A stretch of DNA of 64,000 nucleotides from Methylococcus sp. EFPC2 (GCF_016925495.1 NZ_CP070491.1:1798001-1862000); one strand, 5' to 3'. Shown: positions 17,276 to 25,982, numbered from the stretch's first letter. Translations and numbers: made by a program. The notes: generated by a model from the letters alone, not told the origin.

Positions 17276-18487
17276 ATGTCCCGGACGGCTGTATTCCTGA
17301 CCCTGTGGTTCCTGATCGTACTGGGTGGCTGCGCCGACTACGGCGGTGGTTATGGCTACAGAGGCGCATCGAGCTACCCGGGATACGGGGCTTATGAGCC
17401 CCACGACTATGGCCGGTATCCGCCGTATTACTACGGTTACCCGAGTCCAGATCCCTATCAGCGCCAACGGGCATTAAGCCTCGAGCTCCAGATGCGGCAG
17501 CAGGAGCGTTACTATCGTGAACGCATGGAGGCGCTGAATCGGCGCATTCAGCAGCAGCGCGCCGCCCTGGAAGCCCAGCGGCGGCACGAGCAGGCGGAGT
17601 TGTATGCCGAACTGGCCAGACGCCGAGCCAGCGACGCGGAACGAGCCGGCTTCGAGCAGGAACTGCGTCGGCGCCATGCCGCCGAGGACGAACACCTCCG
17701 CCATTCGTACGAGGAGGAAGAACATCACCTGCATCGGGAGCGCGCCCGCACCGAACGGGAGTTGAACGTCCAGCGGCAAATGCTTGAAAACCAGACGCCC
17801 GCCCGCGGCGCCCAACCAAGCACATTGACCGCGACACCGGATCAACCCCGGCCTTTACCGCCCCCCCCGCCCGCACAAGTCATCGGTGGGCCGGTTCCTC
17901 CCGTCGCCCCCATGGCGTCGCCATCGCCGACTCCGGAGGCTAGCGCCGCGCCGGCAATCCCGATCACATCGACTCCCGAATTACCCGCCCCCACAACCTC
18001 GCCGGCACCGGCCGCGCCCATCCTGAGCGCCCCGATCGAGCCTGGGCGGCTCCCGACCGCCGCCGTTGAACCGTCCATCCGCGTGGAACCTGTGCCTCCG
18101 GTGTATATACCCGAGCCGCCCATCGTCGTACCGAGCCAGCAGCCCAGCGCAGCCTTGCCGCCGCCCCCGCCAGTTGCACCCCAAGCCGTCCCGGAAACAC
18201 TCATCGCGCCGCCCGCAGCGGTCGAAACCGGCCTGCGTACTGGCACCGCGCTAGAGCCGCCGCCTGTTACAGCCCCCGAGCCCCCACGCATAAGCTTGCC
18301 GGCCGAGACTAGCCCGCCGCAGGCCATGCCACCCGTCGCCGCGCCACCACCACCCGAACCCGTGTCTCCGGCTCCCTCGGCGTCCGAACCCGCTGCGCCC
18401 GAGTCGGACAAAAAGCCGAGCAAGAAAGAGCAAGCGGACGACGCCTCTCCGGCCACGCCCCATGCCGGCCCACCCGCCACACCCTGA
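17276..18487 (+). CDS. proline-rich lipoprotein with coiled coil, function unknown (403 aa)
   Basis: I chose ATG 17276 because it yields a clean lipoprotein signal with lipobox LGGC (Cys19). A Gly/Tyr/Pro-rich segment follows (about 20-65), then a charged coiled coil rich in Arg, Glu and Gln (about 68-175), then about 200 residues of Pro/Ala/Ser/Thr-rich low-complexity sequence. The end is Lys/Asp-rich. The build suggests an envelope-spanning or peptidoglycan-contacting protein. I do not recognise a family. It overlaps no other start after re-choosing the rlmJ start. Confidence 0.65.
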   Translation: MSRTAVFLTLWFLIVLGGCADYGGGYGYRGASSYPGYGAYEPHDYGRYPPYYYGYPSPDPYQRQRALSLELQMRQQERYYRERMEALNRRIQQQRAALEAQRRHEQAELYAELARRRASDAERAGFEQELRRRHAAEDEHLRHSYEEEEHHLHRERARTERELNVQRQMLENQTPARGAQPSTLTATPDQPRPLPPPPPAQVIGGPVPPVAPMASPSPTPEASAAPAIPITSTPELPAPTTSPAPAAPILSAPIEPGRLPTAAVEPSIRVEPVPPVYIPEPPIVVPSQQPSAALPPPPPVAPQAVPETLIAPPAAVETGLRTGTALEPPPVTAPEPPRISLPAETSPPQAMPPVAAPPPPEPVSPAPSASEPAAPESDKKPSKKEQADDASPATPHAGPPATP

Positions 18488-18518
18488 TACGCCGTTACAG
18501 GCCTACTTACGAAACATC

Positions 18519-19361
18519 ATGCTCAGCTACCGCCACGCCTTTCACGCCGGCCTCCATGCCGATGCATTCAAGCACCTGGTTCTTACCCTGCTGGTTCGCT
18601 CCCTGCTCAACAAGGACAAAGCCTTTTTCTATCTGGATACCCACGCAGGAGCCGGTCGCTACGACCTGAGCTCCGACATGGCGCTCAAGAACCGCGAGTT
18701 CGAGACCGGCATCGCCCGCTTATGGGGGCAAGGCAAGGTGCCGGCAGCCGTGGAAGACTACTTGGCGGCCGTCCGCGCGACCAATCCCGCCGACCGACTG
18801 CGCTGGTATCCCGGCTCGCCACGTATCGTGAGGCACTTCCTGAGGCCGAAGGATCGCATGGTTTTATGCGAGCTTCATCCAAACGAAATCAAGCTCCTCA
18901 CGTCGGAGTTCGCCGGCGATGGCCAGGTCAGGGTCGAACAGCAGGACGGTTATCAATCGCTGAAGGCCCACCTGCCGCCGCTCGAACGACGCGGGCTGGT
19001 GCATATCGACCCTTCTTTCGAACGCAAGGACGAGCGGCGGCATCTTCTGGCAGCCGTACAGGACGCCTACCGCCGCTGGGCTACGGGAATTTACGCCATC
19101 TGGTATCCCATCCAGGACCGGCGCGCCACCGACGACTTTCTGAAACGCCTGGAACGCACCGGTATCCGCAAAATACTGGTGGCGGAATTCTCGATACTCG
19201 ACCGGGATGAATCCCTGCGCTTGACCGGCAGCGGCATGGTCATCATCAACCCGCCGTGGCAACTCGACGAGCAATTGAACACCCTGCTCCCGTGGCTATG
19301 GGAAAAGCTGTCGGTCGAAAAACAGGGGGGCCATAGGATCGAATGGCTATCGGGCGAATAG
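18519..19361 (+). CDS. rlmJ: 23S rRNA (adenine-2030-N6)-methyltransferase RlmJ
   Basis: Methylates A2030 of 23S rRNA with S-adenosylmethionine. The start at 18519 (MLSYRHAFHAGLHADAFKH) matches the family N-terminus and gives 280 aa, the usual length. Seen are the SAM-binding FYLDTHAGAG and the catalytic region HIDPSFE with Asp164. The usual motif is DPP(Y/F); here the second Pro is Ser, which is noteworthy but leaves the Asp intact. A small hairpin spans the stop codon (about 19349-19366). Confidence 0.85.
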   Translation: MLSYRHAFHAGLHADAFKHLVLTLLVRSLLNKDKAFFYLDTHAGAGRYDLSSDMALKNREFETGIARLWGQGKVPAAVEDYLAAVRATNPADRLRWYPGSPRIVRHFLRPKDRMVLCELHPNEIKLLTSEFAGDGQVRVEQQDGYQSLKAHLPPLERRGLVHIDPSFERKDERRHLLAAVQDAYRRWATGIYAIWYPIQDRRATDDFLKRLERTGIRKILVAEFSILDRDESLRLTGSGMVIINPPWQLDEQLNTLLPWLWEKLSVEKQGGHRIEWLSGE

Positions 19362-19886
19362 CCCGAAAATCGATTATCGCCGGAACATCAGCCGAACGGA
19401 CGCTCGCGGCTCAAGCCTAGGGCGCCCACCTGCTAGCTCCTGCGGAGTCCAAGCCCCCTCGCTTTTTTCCTGTCATCCCGCACCTGGGGCATTTGACGCA
19501 ATGACTCGCGTCAACCGGGAAACGATCTCAACCGCATGGAAGTTTGCGAACCATCCACGCACTACAGGGCTCCGGGGCAACACCACCGCCCCCGTTAATC
19601 CCGAAATTCAGGTCGCCGAGGCCCCTCCTCGCGTATGACGCGACGCGGACAACCGCTACCCTTGGTTCCGCCCCCGCCGTCAGCCCTATCTACCCCGCGC
19701 GATGAGTGAAATACCTCGGCGGTGAGCCATATGACGCATTGTCGAGTGAAGTCGAATGAGCTCTCGGCGAACTGGCAACCGCCGAAGGACTTGAGTCCGC
19801 GAACTCACGGCGGCGGCCGCGACCCGGCTGGCGCCGAAATTGCTGAGGCAAGCTGAACTTCCGCTCTAATTGCCGAACCGCCGCCC
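19362..19886. other. 525-bp intergenic region upstream of fecI
   Basis: No gene is supported here. The only distinct structure is an inverted repeat TTGACGC (19493-19499) / GCGTCAA (19508-19514) with an 8-nt spacer, which could be a regulator dyad. The -35-like TTGACG within it has no good -10. The segment looks like eroded sequence with scattered stops in all frames. Confidence 0.4.
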
Positions 19887-20414
19887 ATGTACGCCATCAC
19901 CCACGAACAAATTTGCGATCTCTTCCGCGATCATCGGGAGGCCGTGGTCGCATTTTTGCTTAAACGCGTGCAATGCAAGGAAATGGCCAGCGATCTCAGC
20001 CAGGAAGCTTATCTGCGGCTGCTGCGCAAGGACGCCATACCGTATAAGGACAACCTGACGGCCTACCTCTATCGCACGGCCGAGCGGCTGGCGATCGATT
20101 TTCTGCGGCAGAACAAACGGTGGGCCGAGGGCTCGGTGGTTTTGGACGAAGAACTGCCGTGTCCGAACCTGCAGCCGGAAGAGTTGGCGGCGGTGCGCGA
20201 GCAATGCGAACTCCTGCTCGATGCCATCGCGTCCTTGCCTCCCGTCTGCCGTCATGTACTGCTGCTGCGCCGGGTGGACGAACTGAGCTACGGCGAGATC
20301 GCGGGAAGGCTGGGCATATCCGAGAAGACCGTGCAGCGTCATCTGGTCAAAGCCATGATGTCTTGCCACGCTCGCCTGGAAAACCCGCTGCGCGGGCGCG
20401 CAATTGGGTCGTGA
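19887..20414 (+). CDS. fecI: FecI-type ECF RNA polymerase sigma factor (175 aa)
   Basis: Directs RNA polymerase to a TonB-dependent receptor gene in response to a surface signal. Region 2 is at about 10-80 (FRDHREAVVAFLLKRV, DLSQEAYLRLLR, AERLAIDFLRQ). Region 4 is at about 115-160 with a helix-turn-helix (LSYGEIAGRLGISEKTVQRHL). Length and order fit the FecI-FecR-FecA cell-surface signalling systems. The ancestral fecR start lies 11 nt after the stop, but a 301-bp element now separates the two genes. Confidence 0.9.
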   Translation: MYAITHEQICDLFRDHREAVVAFLLKRVQCKEMASDLSQEAYLRLLRKDAIPYKDNLTAYLYRTAERLAIDFLRQNKRWAEGSVVLDEELPCPNLQPEELAAVREQCELLLDAIASLPPVCRHVLLLRRVDELSYGEIAGRLGISEKTVQRHLVKAMMSCHARLENPLRGRAIGS

Positions 20415-20425
20415 AAAGGGCTGCC

Positions 20426-20467
20426 GTGATACCGCCGGCCAAGCGATTCGGCGAACCGGTCCTGAAA
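20426..20467 (+). pseudogene. fecR: displaced 5' end of fecR (first 14 codons)
   Basis: GTG at 20426 follows AAAAGGG (20414-20420) and opens a frame encoding VIPPAKRFGEPVLK before hitting the 301-bp element at 20468. Read into the element, the frame stops at TAA 20495-20497. If the element is removed, codon 14 joins in frame to AAG GCG ATG GAA TGG at 20769, giving LKKAMEWFVLLQ, a normal FecR N-terminus. I read this as the original fecR start, cut off by the insertion. Confidence 0.75.
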
Positions 20468-20768
20468 GCAGCGTGTCCCACGACGTGCTGTGCCTAACGG
20501 CGTTCCCTACGCCGCACGGCCGCACTTGCGGGACGGTTATTGCCTTCGGCGCCCCAGCCGTCCCCCGTCGACTCGCTCCAGCGACCTTAGAGCCGTCGCC
20601 TCCGCATCGCTCCGAGATGACTCTACGGCCTGTTCGGGATGCCTTGCAGGTCACCTACGGACGCAATAAAGCCTGCGCCCTGCGGTGCCCCGCCCGGCCC
20701 TGGGCCTTCTGGGGGGCATGGAAAACATCCCGGTCTACCCGCTGCGCGGCTGACCTTTGTTTTCCAGC
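20468..20768 (+). mobile_element. 301-bp repeat element, copy 1 (inside fecR)
   Basis: Identical over 301 of 301 bases to the reverse complement of 25532-25832, by base-by-base comparison. The ends are GCAGCGTGTCCC and TTTTCCAGC. There are no terminal inverted repeats beyond two bases, and no target duplication is implied, because excision restores fecR in frame. It has several internal hairpins, for example GGCGTTCCCTACGCC near 20499-20513 and CCGCACTTGCGG near 20520-20531. No coding capacity is convincing. The features fit a non-autonomous element of the IS200/IS605-derived (palindrome-associated) kind, though that is inference. Confidence 0.85.
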
Positions 20769-21701
20769 AAGGCGATGGAATGGTTCGTCCTTCTGCAATC
20801 CGAAACCTGTGACGACGGAGATCGAGCCAGGTTCTGGGCGTGGCTGGATGATAGCGAATCGCATCGGCTCGCCTATGCGGAAGCCGAGCGTCTATGGGGC
20901 GAGCTCGGCGGCTTAAAGGACGCGCGCCCGCAAGCTCTCCACGCCGCCCGCTCGGCCGGGCCGCAGCGACGCGCGTCGGCCGGCGCCGCGACCGCCTTGC
21001 TATTGTTGGTCAGTTTGACAGTCGGGCTTTGGTGGCAGGATCGCCATGCGCCGACGGTTCCGTATGTCACGGGCATCGGCGAGCGAATCGGCGTGGAACT
21101 GGCCGATGGATCCCATATCGAAGTCAACGCGGCGAGCCGGCTGACTGCACGGATCTCCTGGTTACGCCGCGAAATCGATTTACAGGATGGCGAGGCGCTG
21201 TTCGACGTGCGTCATCGGGCCTGGCGGCCTTTCACCGTATCGGCAGGTCACATAAACATCCGCGACATAGGCACCCGTTTCAACGTGCGGCGGCGTCAGG
21301 ACGGTACGACCGTGACGGTCTTGGAAGGCGAAGTGGAACTGAACGATGGACGCGGCTGGGAAGGCAATCGGCTAAGCGCCGGCTTCCGTCGTCGCCTCGA
21401 TGCCCAGGGCAAGTTGGGCGCCCCGGAAGCCGCCAATCATGAACTCGCGGCGGCCTGGACTCAGGGACGCCTGGTGTTCGAACGCACCCCCTTGGGCGAG
21501 GTCGCCGCTGAACTGGCGCGTCATCACCCCGTGCGCTTCAGCTTTGCCGAACCCGCACTGGCCCGGGAAACCCTGAGCGGTACTTTCGATGCCGGTGACC
21601 TGCATCCGTTTCTGAGAGCGGTGGAGAAAATCCTCCCGGTAAGGACGGAGCGCAAGGGGGATGAAATTTTTCTGGATCGGGCGCAAGGCAGGGTGCGCTG
21701 A
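20757..21701 (+). CDS. fecR: FecR-type anti-sigma/sensor protein, 5' end replaced by the 301-bp element
   Basis: Inner-membrane regulator that controls FecI and receives the signal from the receptor's STN domain. It retains the N-terminal DUF4880-like segment (MEWFVLLQSETCDDGDRAR), a membrane helix at about 82-100 (AATALLLLVSLTVGLWW), and the periplasmic FecR domain (about 112-210) with a C-terminal STN-like end. Translation must now start at TTG 20757, inside the element, or ATG 20775, neither with a good ribosome site. Expression may therefore be lowered. The ancestral protein would be about 324 aa from GTG 20426. The stop is 127 bp before the receptor gene. Confidence 0.75.
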   Translation: MFSSKAMEWFVLLQSETCDDGDRARFWAWLDDSESHRLAYAEAERLWGELGGLKDARPQALHAARSAGPQRRASAGAATALLLLVSLTVGLWWQDRHAPTVPYVTGIGERIGVELADGSHIEVNAASRLTARISWLRREIDLQDGEALFDVRHRAWRPFTVSAGHINIRDIGTRFNVRRRQDGTTVTVLEGEVELNDGRGWEGNRLSAGFRRRLDAQGKLGAPEAANHELAAAWTQGRLVFERTPLGEVAAELARHHPVRFSFAEPALARETLSGTFDAGDLHPFLRAVEKILPVRTERKGDEIFLDRAQGRVR

Positions 21702-21828
21702 TCCCCAGGCTGTTTCGCCGGCGGCAGGGGGGCGCGAAAAAATTGTCCAGTTCCCGATCGTTCCTTCGTTATGGAAGGTGAAGACGTGCAATACGTCGCA
21801 TCTCATAACAAGAAACGAGGGAGTCATC

Positions 21829-24252
21829 ATGGGTTTTCACCGCAAACCGGCTAGCACTACCGGTAAGGGTCGGGGTTCTCTGCGCACGCTGCCGCTGTTC
21901 GTCATATTACTGGCCGGTGGTGTCGAGGCCGCCGAGGACGCGGGCCTTAATCTCAACCTGCCCGCGCAAGCCTTGTCCGCCACCCTGGATAGTTTGGCCA
22001 AGACTTCTCGCGTCAAGCTGGTGTATGCGGATGCTGCGGTCAAGGGCCTCAACGCCCCGCCCTTGCAAGGCCATTACACCGTGCAGCAGGCCTTGGACAA
22101 GGTGCTGGGTCAAAACGGCTTGCGTTACGAAATCGTGGATAAAACCCTGATAGCCGTTAAAACGCCAGCGTTGGGGAGTACGTCCCTGCCTAAAGTCACC
22201 GTGAACGCCAAGGCCGGTTACGACGCCAGCGACCCCTACAACACTGAATACGTTGTTCCCAACGCATACGCCGCCACCAAGACCGATACGCCGATCATGG
22301 AGACGCCGATGTCAATTCAGGCGGTGTCACGGGCGGTGATGGACGACCAGCAGGCCATCACCCTAAACGACGCGCTGAAGAACATCAGCGGCGTGCAGGT
22401 TTCCGAGGCCTTCTACGACGGGGCGATCATTCGTGGTTTCGATACTGGAGGAAGTACATACCGGAATGGCCTCAGGCAAGCCGCCATTAGTGGTCTGGAA
22501 ACCGCCAATCTCAGAAGCATAGAAGTGCTGAAAGGGCCAGCCTCCATTCTTTACGGACGGATACAGCCCGGCGGGATGATCAACCTGGCGCCTAAGCGGG
22601 CTCTGGATATCCCCTATTTTTCAGTGCAGCAACAGTTCGGTTCCTACGATCTGTACCGCACCACGGTGGACGCCACCGGCCCGCTGCTGGCGGACAAATC
22701 CCTGCTGGGACGGATGAACATCGCCTACAAGAGCAATAACTCTTTCCGCGATTTCGTCTCGCAGGAGAATGTTTTCATCGCGCCCTCGCTGAGCTGGCGG
22801 CCCACGGATAATTTCGAGGCCAATCTGGATGTGGAATACCAGCACTTCACCTTCACCGACGACGAGGGTGCGCTGGTTGCCGTCGGCACTCGTCCGGCGA
22901 ACATCCCGATCAGCCGTTATCTGCAAGACGGCAAGGAAACCAATAAGCGGCACCCGAACACCCAGGACAAGACCCTGACCGCCTTCGACTGGACCTACCA
23001 CTTCAACGACGACTGGCGGTTGACCAATCGATTCCAGTACACCTCCACCGCCTACCGTCAGACCAGCATTTGGTTCGGTGAGTTGGACGAAACCACGGGA
23101 GTTTTGACCCGCGGCATGTGGAACACGCCCTTGCGTCGCAACACTTACGCCAGCAACCTGGATTTGGCCGGCAAGTTCAACACCGGCGACTTTGCCCATC
23201 ACGACGTACTGGTGGGCTTTGATTTTTATCGTCTGGACGAACATGACGGCCCCGGCGGACCGGCGAATTTTTATGGCACGCCGGAAAGCATGATCAATAT
23301 TTACCACCCGGTTTATAGCGGGAGGGATCTCACCCAGTTCAATCCAGGCACCGAGAACTTCGCCTACAAGCACTACGAAAACTGGTACGGGGTATATTTC
23401 CAAGATCAGATCACCCTCTGGGACAAGCTGCACATCCTGGGTGGCGGGCGGCAGGACTGGGCCTCGGAAAGCTCAGGCGAGTCGGGTACAGGCTCTTTCC
23501 GCGACATCACGCTTAACGCCAACTCCAACCAGGCGTTCAACCCACGCGTGGGGGTGCTGTATCAGCCTTGGGAGTGGCTGTCACTCTATGGCAATTATGT
23601 GGAGTCCTACGGCTCGCTCAATGGTGGGCGCTCTTTTGGCGGCAAACCGTTCAACCCGGAAACCGGCCAGCAGGGCGAGGTGGGCATCAAGGCCGAGTCC
23701 CCGGACAAGCGCGTAACGGCTACGTTGGCGTTCTACCAGATCTACAAACAGAACATCCTGGCAACGGATGCCGCGCATCCGCTGTATTCGGTGGCTGTGG
23801 GCGAGGCACGCAGCCGCGGCATAGAGTTGGACCTGAGCGGCAAATTGACCGAGGATTGGAGCGTGATCGGCACCTATGCCTACACCGACGCCGTCATCAC
23901 CAAAGGCTCCAACCAAGGCAACGACCTATTGGGCGTGCCGAAAAACTCCGGCAGCCTGTGGACCAGGTACGAGTTCAGCAGCGGTGACCTGAAGGGCTTG
24001 AGTTTCGGCACTGGGGTGTTCGCCAAAAGCCAGCGCCAAGGCGATAACGACAACAGCTTCCAGTTGCCGGGCTATGCGCGATGGGATGCCAGTGTCGGCT
24101 ACAGCTTCGTGCAGAGCGGGGCGAAGATCACCACGCAGTTCAACGTCTACAACATTCTCGATAAAACCCATTACGACCGTTCGAGTTGGCGTCTGGCGGT
24201 CTATCCGGCTCAGCCTCTGAGTTTTCTCGGATCGATAAGGGTGGAGTACTGA
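21829..24252 (+). CDS. TonB-dependent siderophore-type receptor with STN signalling domain (807 aa)
   Basis: Outer-membrane receptor importing a metal chelate with energy from TonB. ATG 21829 follows GAGGGAG. Order: signal peptide (about 1-36, ending VEAAE), STN/secretin signalling domain (LPAQALSATLDSLAKTSRVKLVYAD, about 44-110), TonB box region, plug (about 150-260, RGFDTGGSTYRNGLR, GPASILYGRIQPGGMINL), and a 22-strand barrel ending VEY. The STN domain and adjacent fecI-fecR imply transcription is induced by the ligand. Sequence style is FpvA/FoxA-like. The ligand is unknown; iron is likeliest, and the nearness to xoxF makes a lanthanide chelate worth considering. Confidence 0.9.
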   Translation: MGFHRKPASTTGKGRGSLRTLPLFVILLAGGVEAAEDAGLNLNLPAQALSATLDSLAKTSRVKLVYADAAVKGLNAPPLQGHYTVQQALDKVLGQNGLRYEIVDKTLIAVKTPALGSTSLPKVTVNAKAGYDASDPYNTEYVVPNAYAATKTDTPIMETPMSIQAVSRAVMDDQQAITLNDALKNISGVQVSEAFYDGAIIRGFDTGGSTYRNGLRQAAISGLETANLRSIEVLKGPASILYGRIQPGGMINLAPKRALDIPYFSVQQQFGSYDLYRTTVDATGPLLADKSLLGRMNIAYKSNNSFRDFVSQENVFIAPSLSWRPTDNFEANLDVEYQHFTFTDDEGALVAVGTRPANIPISRYLQDGKETNKRHPNTQDKTLTAFDWTYHFNDDWRLTNRFQYTSTAYRQTSIWFGELDETTGVLTRGMWNTPLRRNTYASNLDLAGKFNTGDFAHHDVLVGFDFYRLDEHDGPGGPANFYGTPESMINIYHPVYSGRDLTQFNPGTENFAYKHYENWYGVYFQDQITLWDKLHILGGGRQDWASESSGESGTGSFRDITLNANSNQAFNPRVGVLYQPWEWLSLYGNYVESYGSLNGGRSFGGKPFNPETGQQGEVGIKAESPDKRVTATLAFYQIYKQNILATDAAHPLYSVAVGEARSRGIELDLSGKLTEDWSVIGTYAYTDAVITKGSNQGNDLLGVPKNSGSLWTRYEFSSGDLKGLSFGTGVFAKSQRQGDNDNSFQLPGYARWDASVGYSFVQSGAKITTQFNVYNILDKTHYDRSSWRLAVYPAQPLSFLGSIRVEY

Positions 24253-24296
24253 GGCGAATTGATACGGTTCGCTTATCGTCGACAGGGTGTGATTGT

Positions 24297-25565
24297 ATGA
24301 AATGGATAGCGGAAGCCTGGCTGAATCAGCGCAAAGTTGTCGCCGTCGAATCTCCGATGCAGAGCACGCCAGATAGTCGATCGCAGCGTTTGGTGCGCCT
24401 GAAAGCCCGCCGCAAGCTCTGGCTGGAAGTCCACCTCTGGCTGGGACTGATCGCCGGAGCGGTGCTGGTGGTCATCGGCCTGACCGGGAGCGTCCTGGTT
24501 TTCTGGCAGGAAATCGACGCTTGGCTCAATCCGGATCTGATGACGGTCCACGTGCCCGAGGACCAAGCGGTTTACCGTCCGCTGGACGAAATCGTCGCCG
24601 CGGCCAAGTCGGCCATGCCGCCAGGGGCCGCGCCGGGTTTTACCTACTACCCCCGCAGCCCGGAGGGCGTATTCGCCTTTTTCTATCAGGAGCCAGGCGT
24701 GGCGCAAGACACGGCCGGCAGTTTGAATGTCTTCGTCGACCCCTACACCGCTCGGGTCACCGGCAGCCGTGTCTTCTACGATGGCCGGAGCTATTTCGGC
24801 AATTGCCTGATGGGCTTCGTGTTCAAGCTGCATTACGCCTTGCTGTGGAAAGAACATGGCGTCGTACTGGTCGGCGCCATCGGCGTTTTGCTGGTGGTTT
24901 CGGTGCTCAGCGGTTTGATCGTCTGGTGGCCGCTGACCGGACATTGGCTCAAGGCCTTGACCGTCAAACGTCGCGCCAGCGCCGAACGGCTCAACTTCGA
25001 CCTGCACAAGACCTTCGGTTTCTATTCCGCCCTGGTGCTGCTGGCCGTACTGGTTTCCGGGGTGTACATGAACCTGCCGGATCAAATCGTATGGCTGGTG
25101 GAGCGTTTTTCGCCCGTCACCCTACCGGAAAAAATCCGTTCGACCGTCATCCCTGACCGGCCCACCCTCGGCCTAGACCAAGCCGTGGCCGTGGCGCAGT
25201 CGCACTATCCGGGCGGCAAGCTGAGCGTCCTCAATCTTCCTACCGAGCCCGAGGGAACCTATCAGGTATGCAGCCAGGCCGTCGAAGCGCTGCGGCCTTA
25301 CGTGCTGGATACGCGTTGCGTGTATATCGACCAGTACAGCGCAGAGGTACTGAAGGTCAGCGACCCGGCCAATGGCAGCGGTGGCGATGTGTTCATCCAG
25401 TGGCAATGGCCGCTGCATTCCGGGCAGGCCTTCGGCATGCCCGGCCGCATCCTGGTTTTTCTCAGCGGTCTGGCTTGCGCGGTGCTTTACGTCACCGGCG
25501 TGATTCGCTGGCTGCAGAAACGGCGGGCATCGCTGGAAAACAAAGGTCAGCCGCGCAGCGGGTAG
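24297..25565 (+). CDS. PepSY-TM membrane protein, probable metal-chelate reductase, 3' end element-derived (422 aa)
   Basis: Integral inner-membrane protein with four main helices: about 46-70 (GLIAGAVLVVIGLTGSVLVFW), 190-215, 240-255 and 385-408. A PepSY domain lies between them. HLWLGL and HKTFGFY histidines are typical of the PiuB/FoxB group, which reduce ferric siderophores in the membrane or periplasm. Start ATG 24297 is 45 bp after the receptor stop. From codon 412 on, sequence comes from the 301-bp element: residues LENKGQPRSG and the stop TAG 25563-25565 are element-encoded. Removing the element gives a similar-length end RRRIA followed by TGA at 25849-25851, so function is probably kept. 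Confidence 0.8.
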   Translation: MKWIAEAWLNQRKVVAVESPMQSTPDSRSQRLVRLKARRKLWLEVHLWLGLIAGAVLVVIGLTGSVLVFWQEIDAWLNPDLMTVHVPEDQAVYRPLDEIVAAAKSAMPPGAAPGFTYYPRSPEGVFAFFYQEPGVAQDTAGSLNVFVDPYTARVTGSRVFYDGRSYFGNCLMGFVFKLHYALLWKEHGVVLVGAIGVLLVVSVLSGLIVWWPLTGHWLKALTVKRRASAERLNFDLHKTFGFYSALVLLAVLVSGVYMNLPDQIVWLVERFSPVTLPEKIRSTVIPDRPTLGLDQAVAVAQSHYPGGKLSVLNLPTEPEGTYQVCSQAVEALRPYVLDTRCVYIDQYSAEVLKVSDPANGSGGDVFIQWQWPLHSGQAFGMPGRILVFLSGLACAVLYVTGVIRWLQKRRASLENKGQPRSG

Positions 25566-25832
25566 ACCGGGATGTTTTCCATGCCCCCCAGAAGGCCCAG
25601 GGCCGGGCGGGGCACCGCAGGGCGCAGGCTTTATTGCGTCCGTAGGTGACCTGCAAGGCATCCCGAACAGGCCGTAGAGTCATCTCGGAGCGATGCGGAG
25701 GCGACGGCTCTAAGGTCGCTGGAGCGAGTCGACGGGGGACGGCTGGGGCGCCGAAGGCAATAACCGTCCCGCAAGTGCGGCCGTGCGGCGTAGGGAACGC
25801 CGTTAGGCACAGCACGTCGTGGGACACGCTGC
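25532..25832 (-). mobile_element. 301-bp repeat element, copy 2 (3' end of the PepSY gene)
   Basis: Exact reverse complement of 20468-20768. It begins within a Ser codon of the PepSY gene and supplies that gene's last ten residues and stop. Flanks on the two copies (GGGCATC and CCGCCGTA here, CCTGAAA and AAGGCG at copy 1) share no duplicated bases. Complete identity indicates recent movement or gene conversion. The two copies enclose 4763 bp (20769-25531) and could support inversion of that segment. Confidence 0.85.
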
Positions 25833-25982
25833 CCGCCGTAGGATCGCCTGACTCGCTGTCGCTACAGCCATCGGATCATCGACGTAACGGCAGCTGGGCG
25901 CAAAATTTTTTGCGGCCAGGGTGAGGGATTTCGCTCACTCAAACGTCTTAAGCCTATAGGAATCGCAAAGGAGGAAGACCGT

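Noticed and set aside
20404-20916. Open frames within the 301-bp element (for example 170 and 262 codons)
   Set aside because: They run through the element into neighbouring genes on either strand, lack ribosome sites and domains, and differ between the two copies beyond the borders.
21702-21828. Fur box or iron-starvation sigma promoter before the receptor gene
   Set aside because: I could not match either consensus well enough; the ECF promoter elements for this FecI are not known.
20468-25832. 301-bp repeat as a group II intron or a classical MITE
   Set aside because: The ends do not fit the GTGYG..AY intron pattern, there are no terminal inverted repeats or target duplications, and the copies lie in opposite orientation relative to the same-strand genes.
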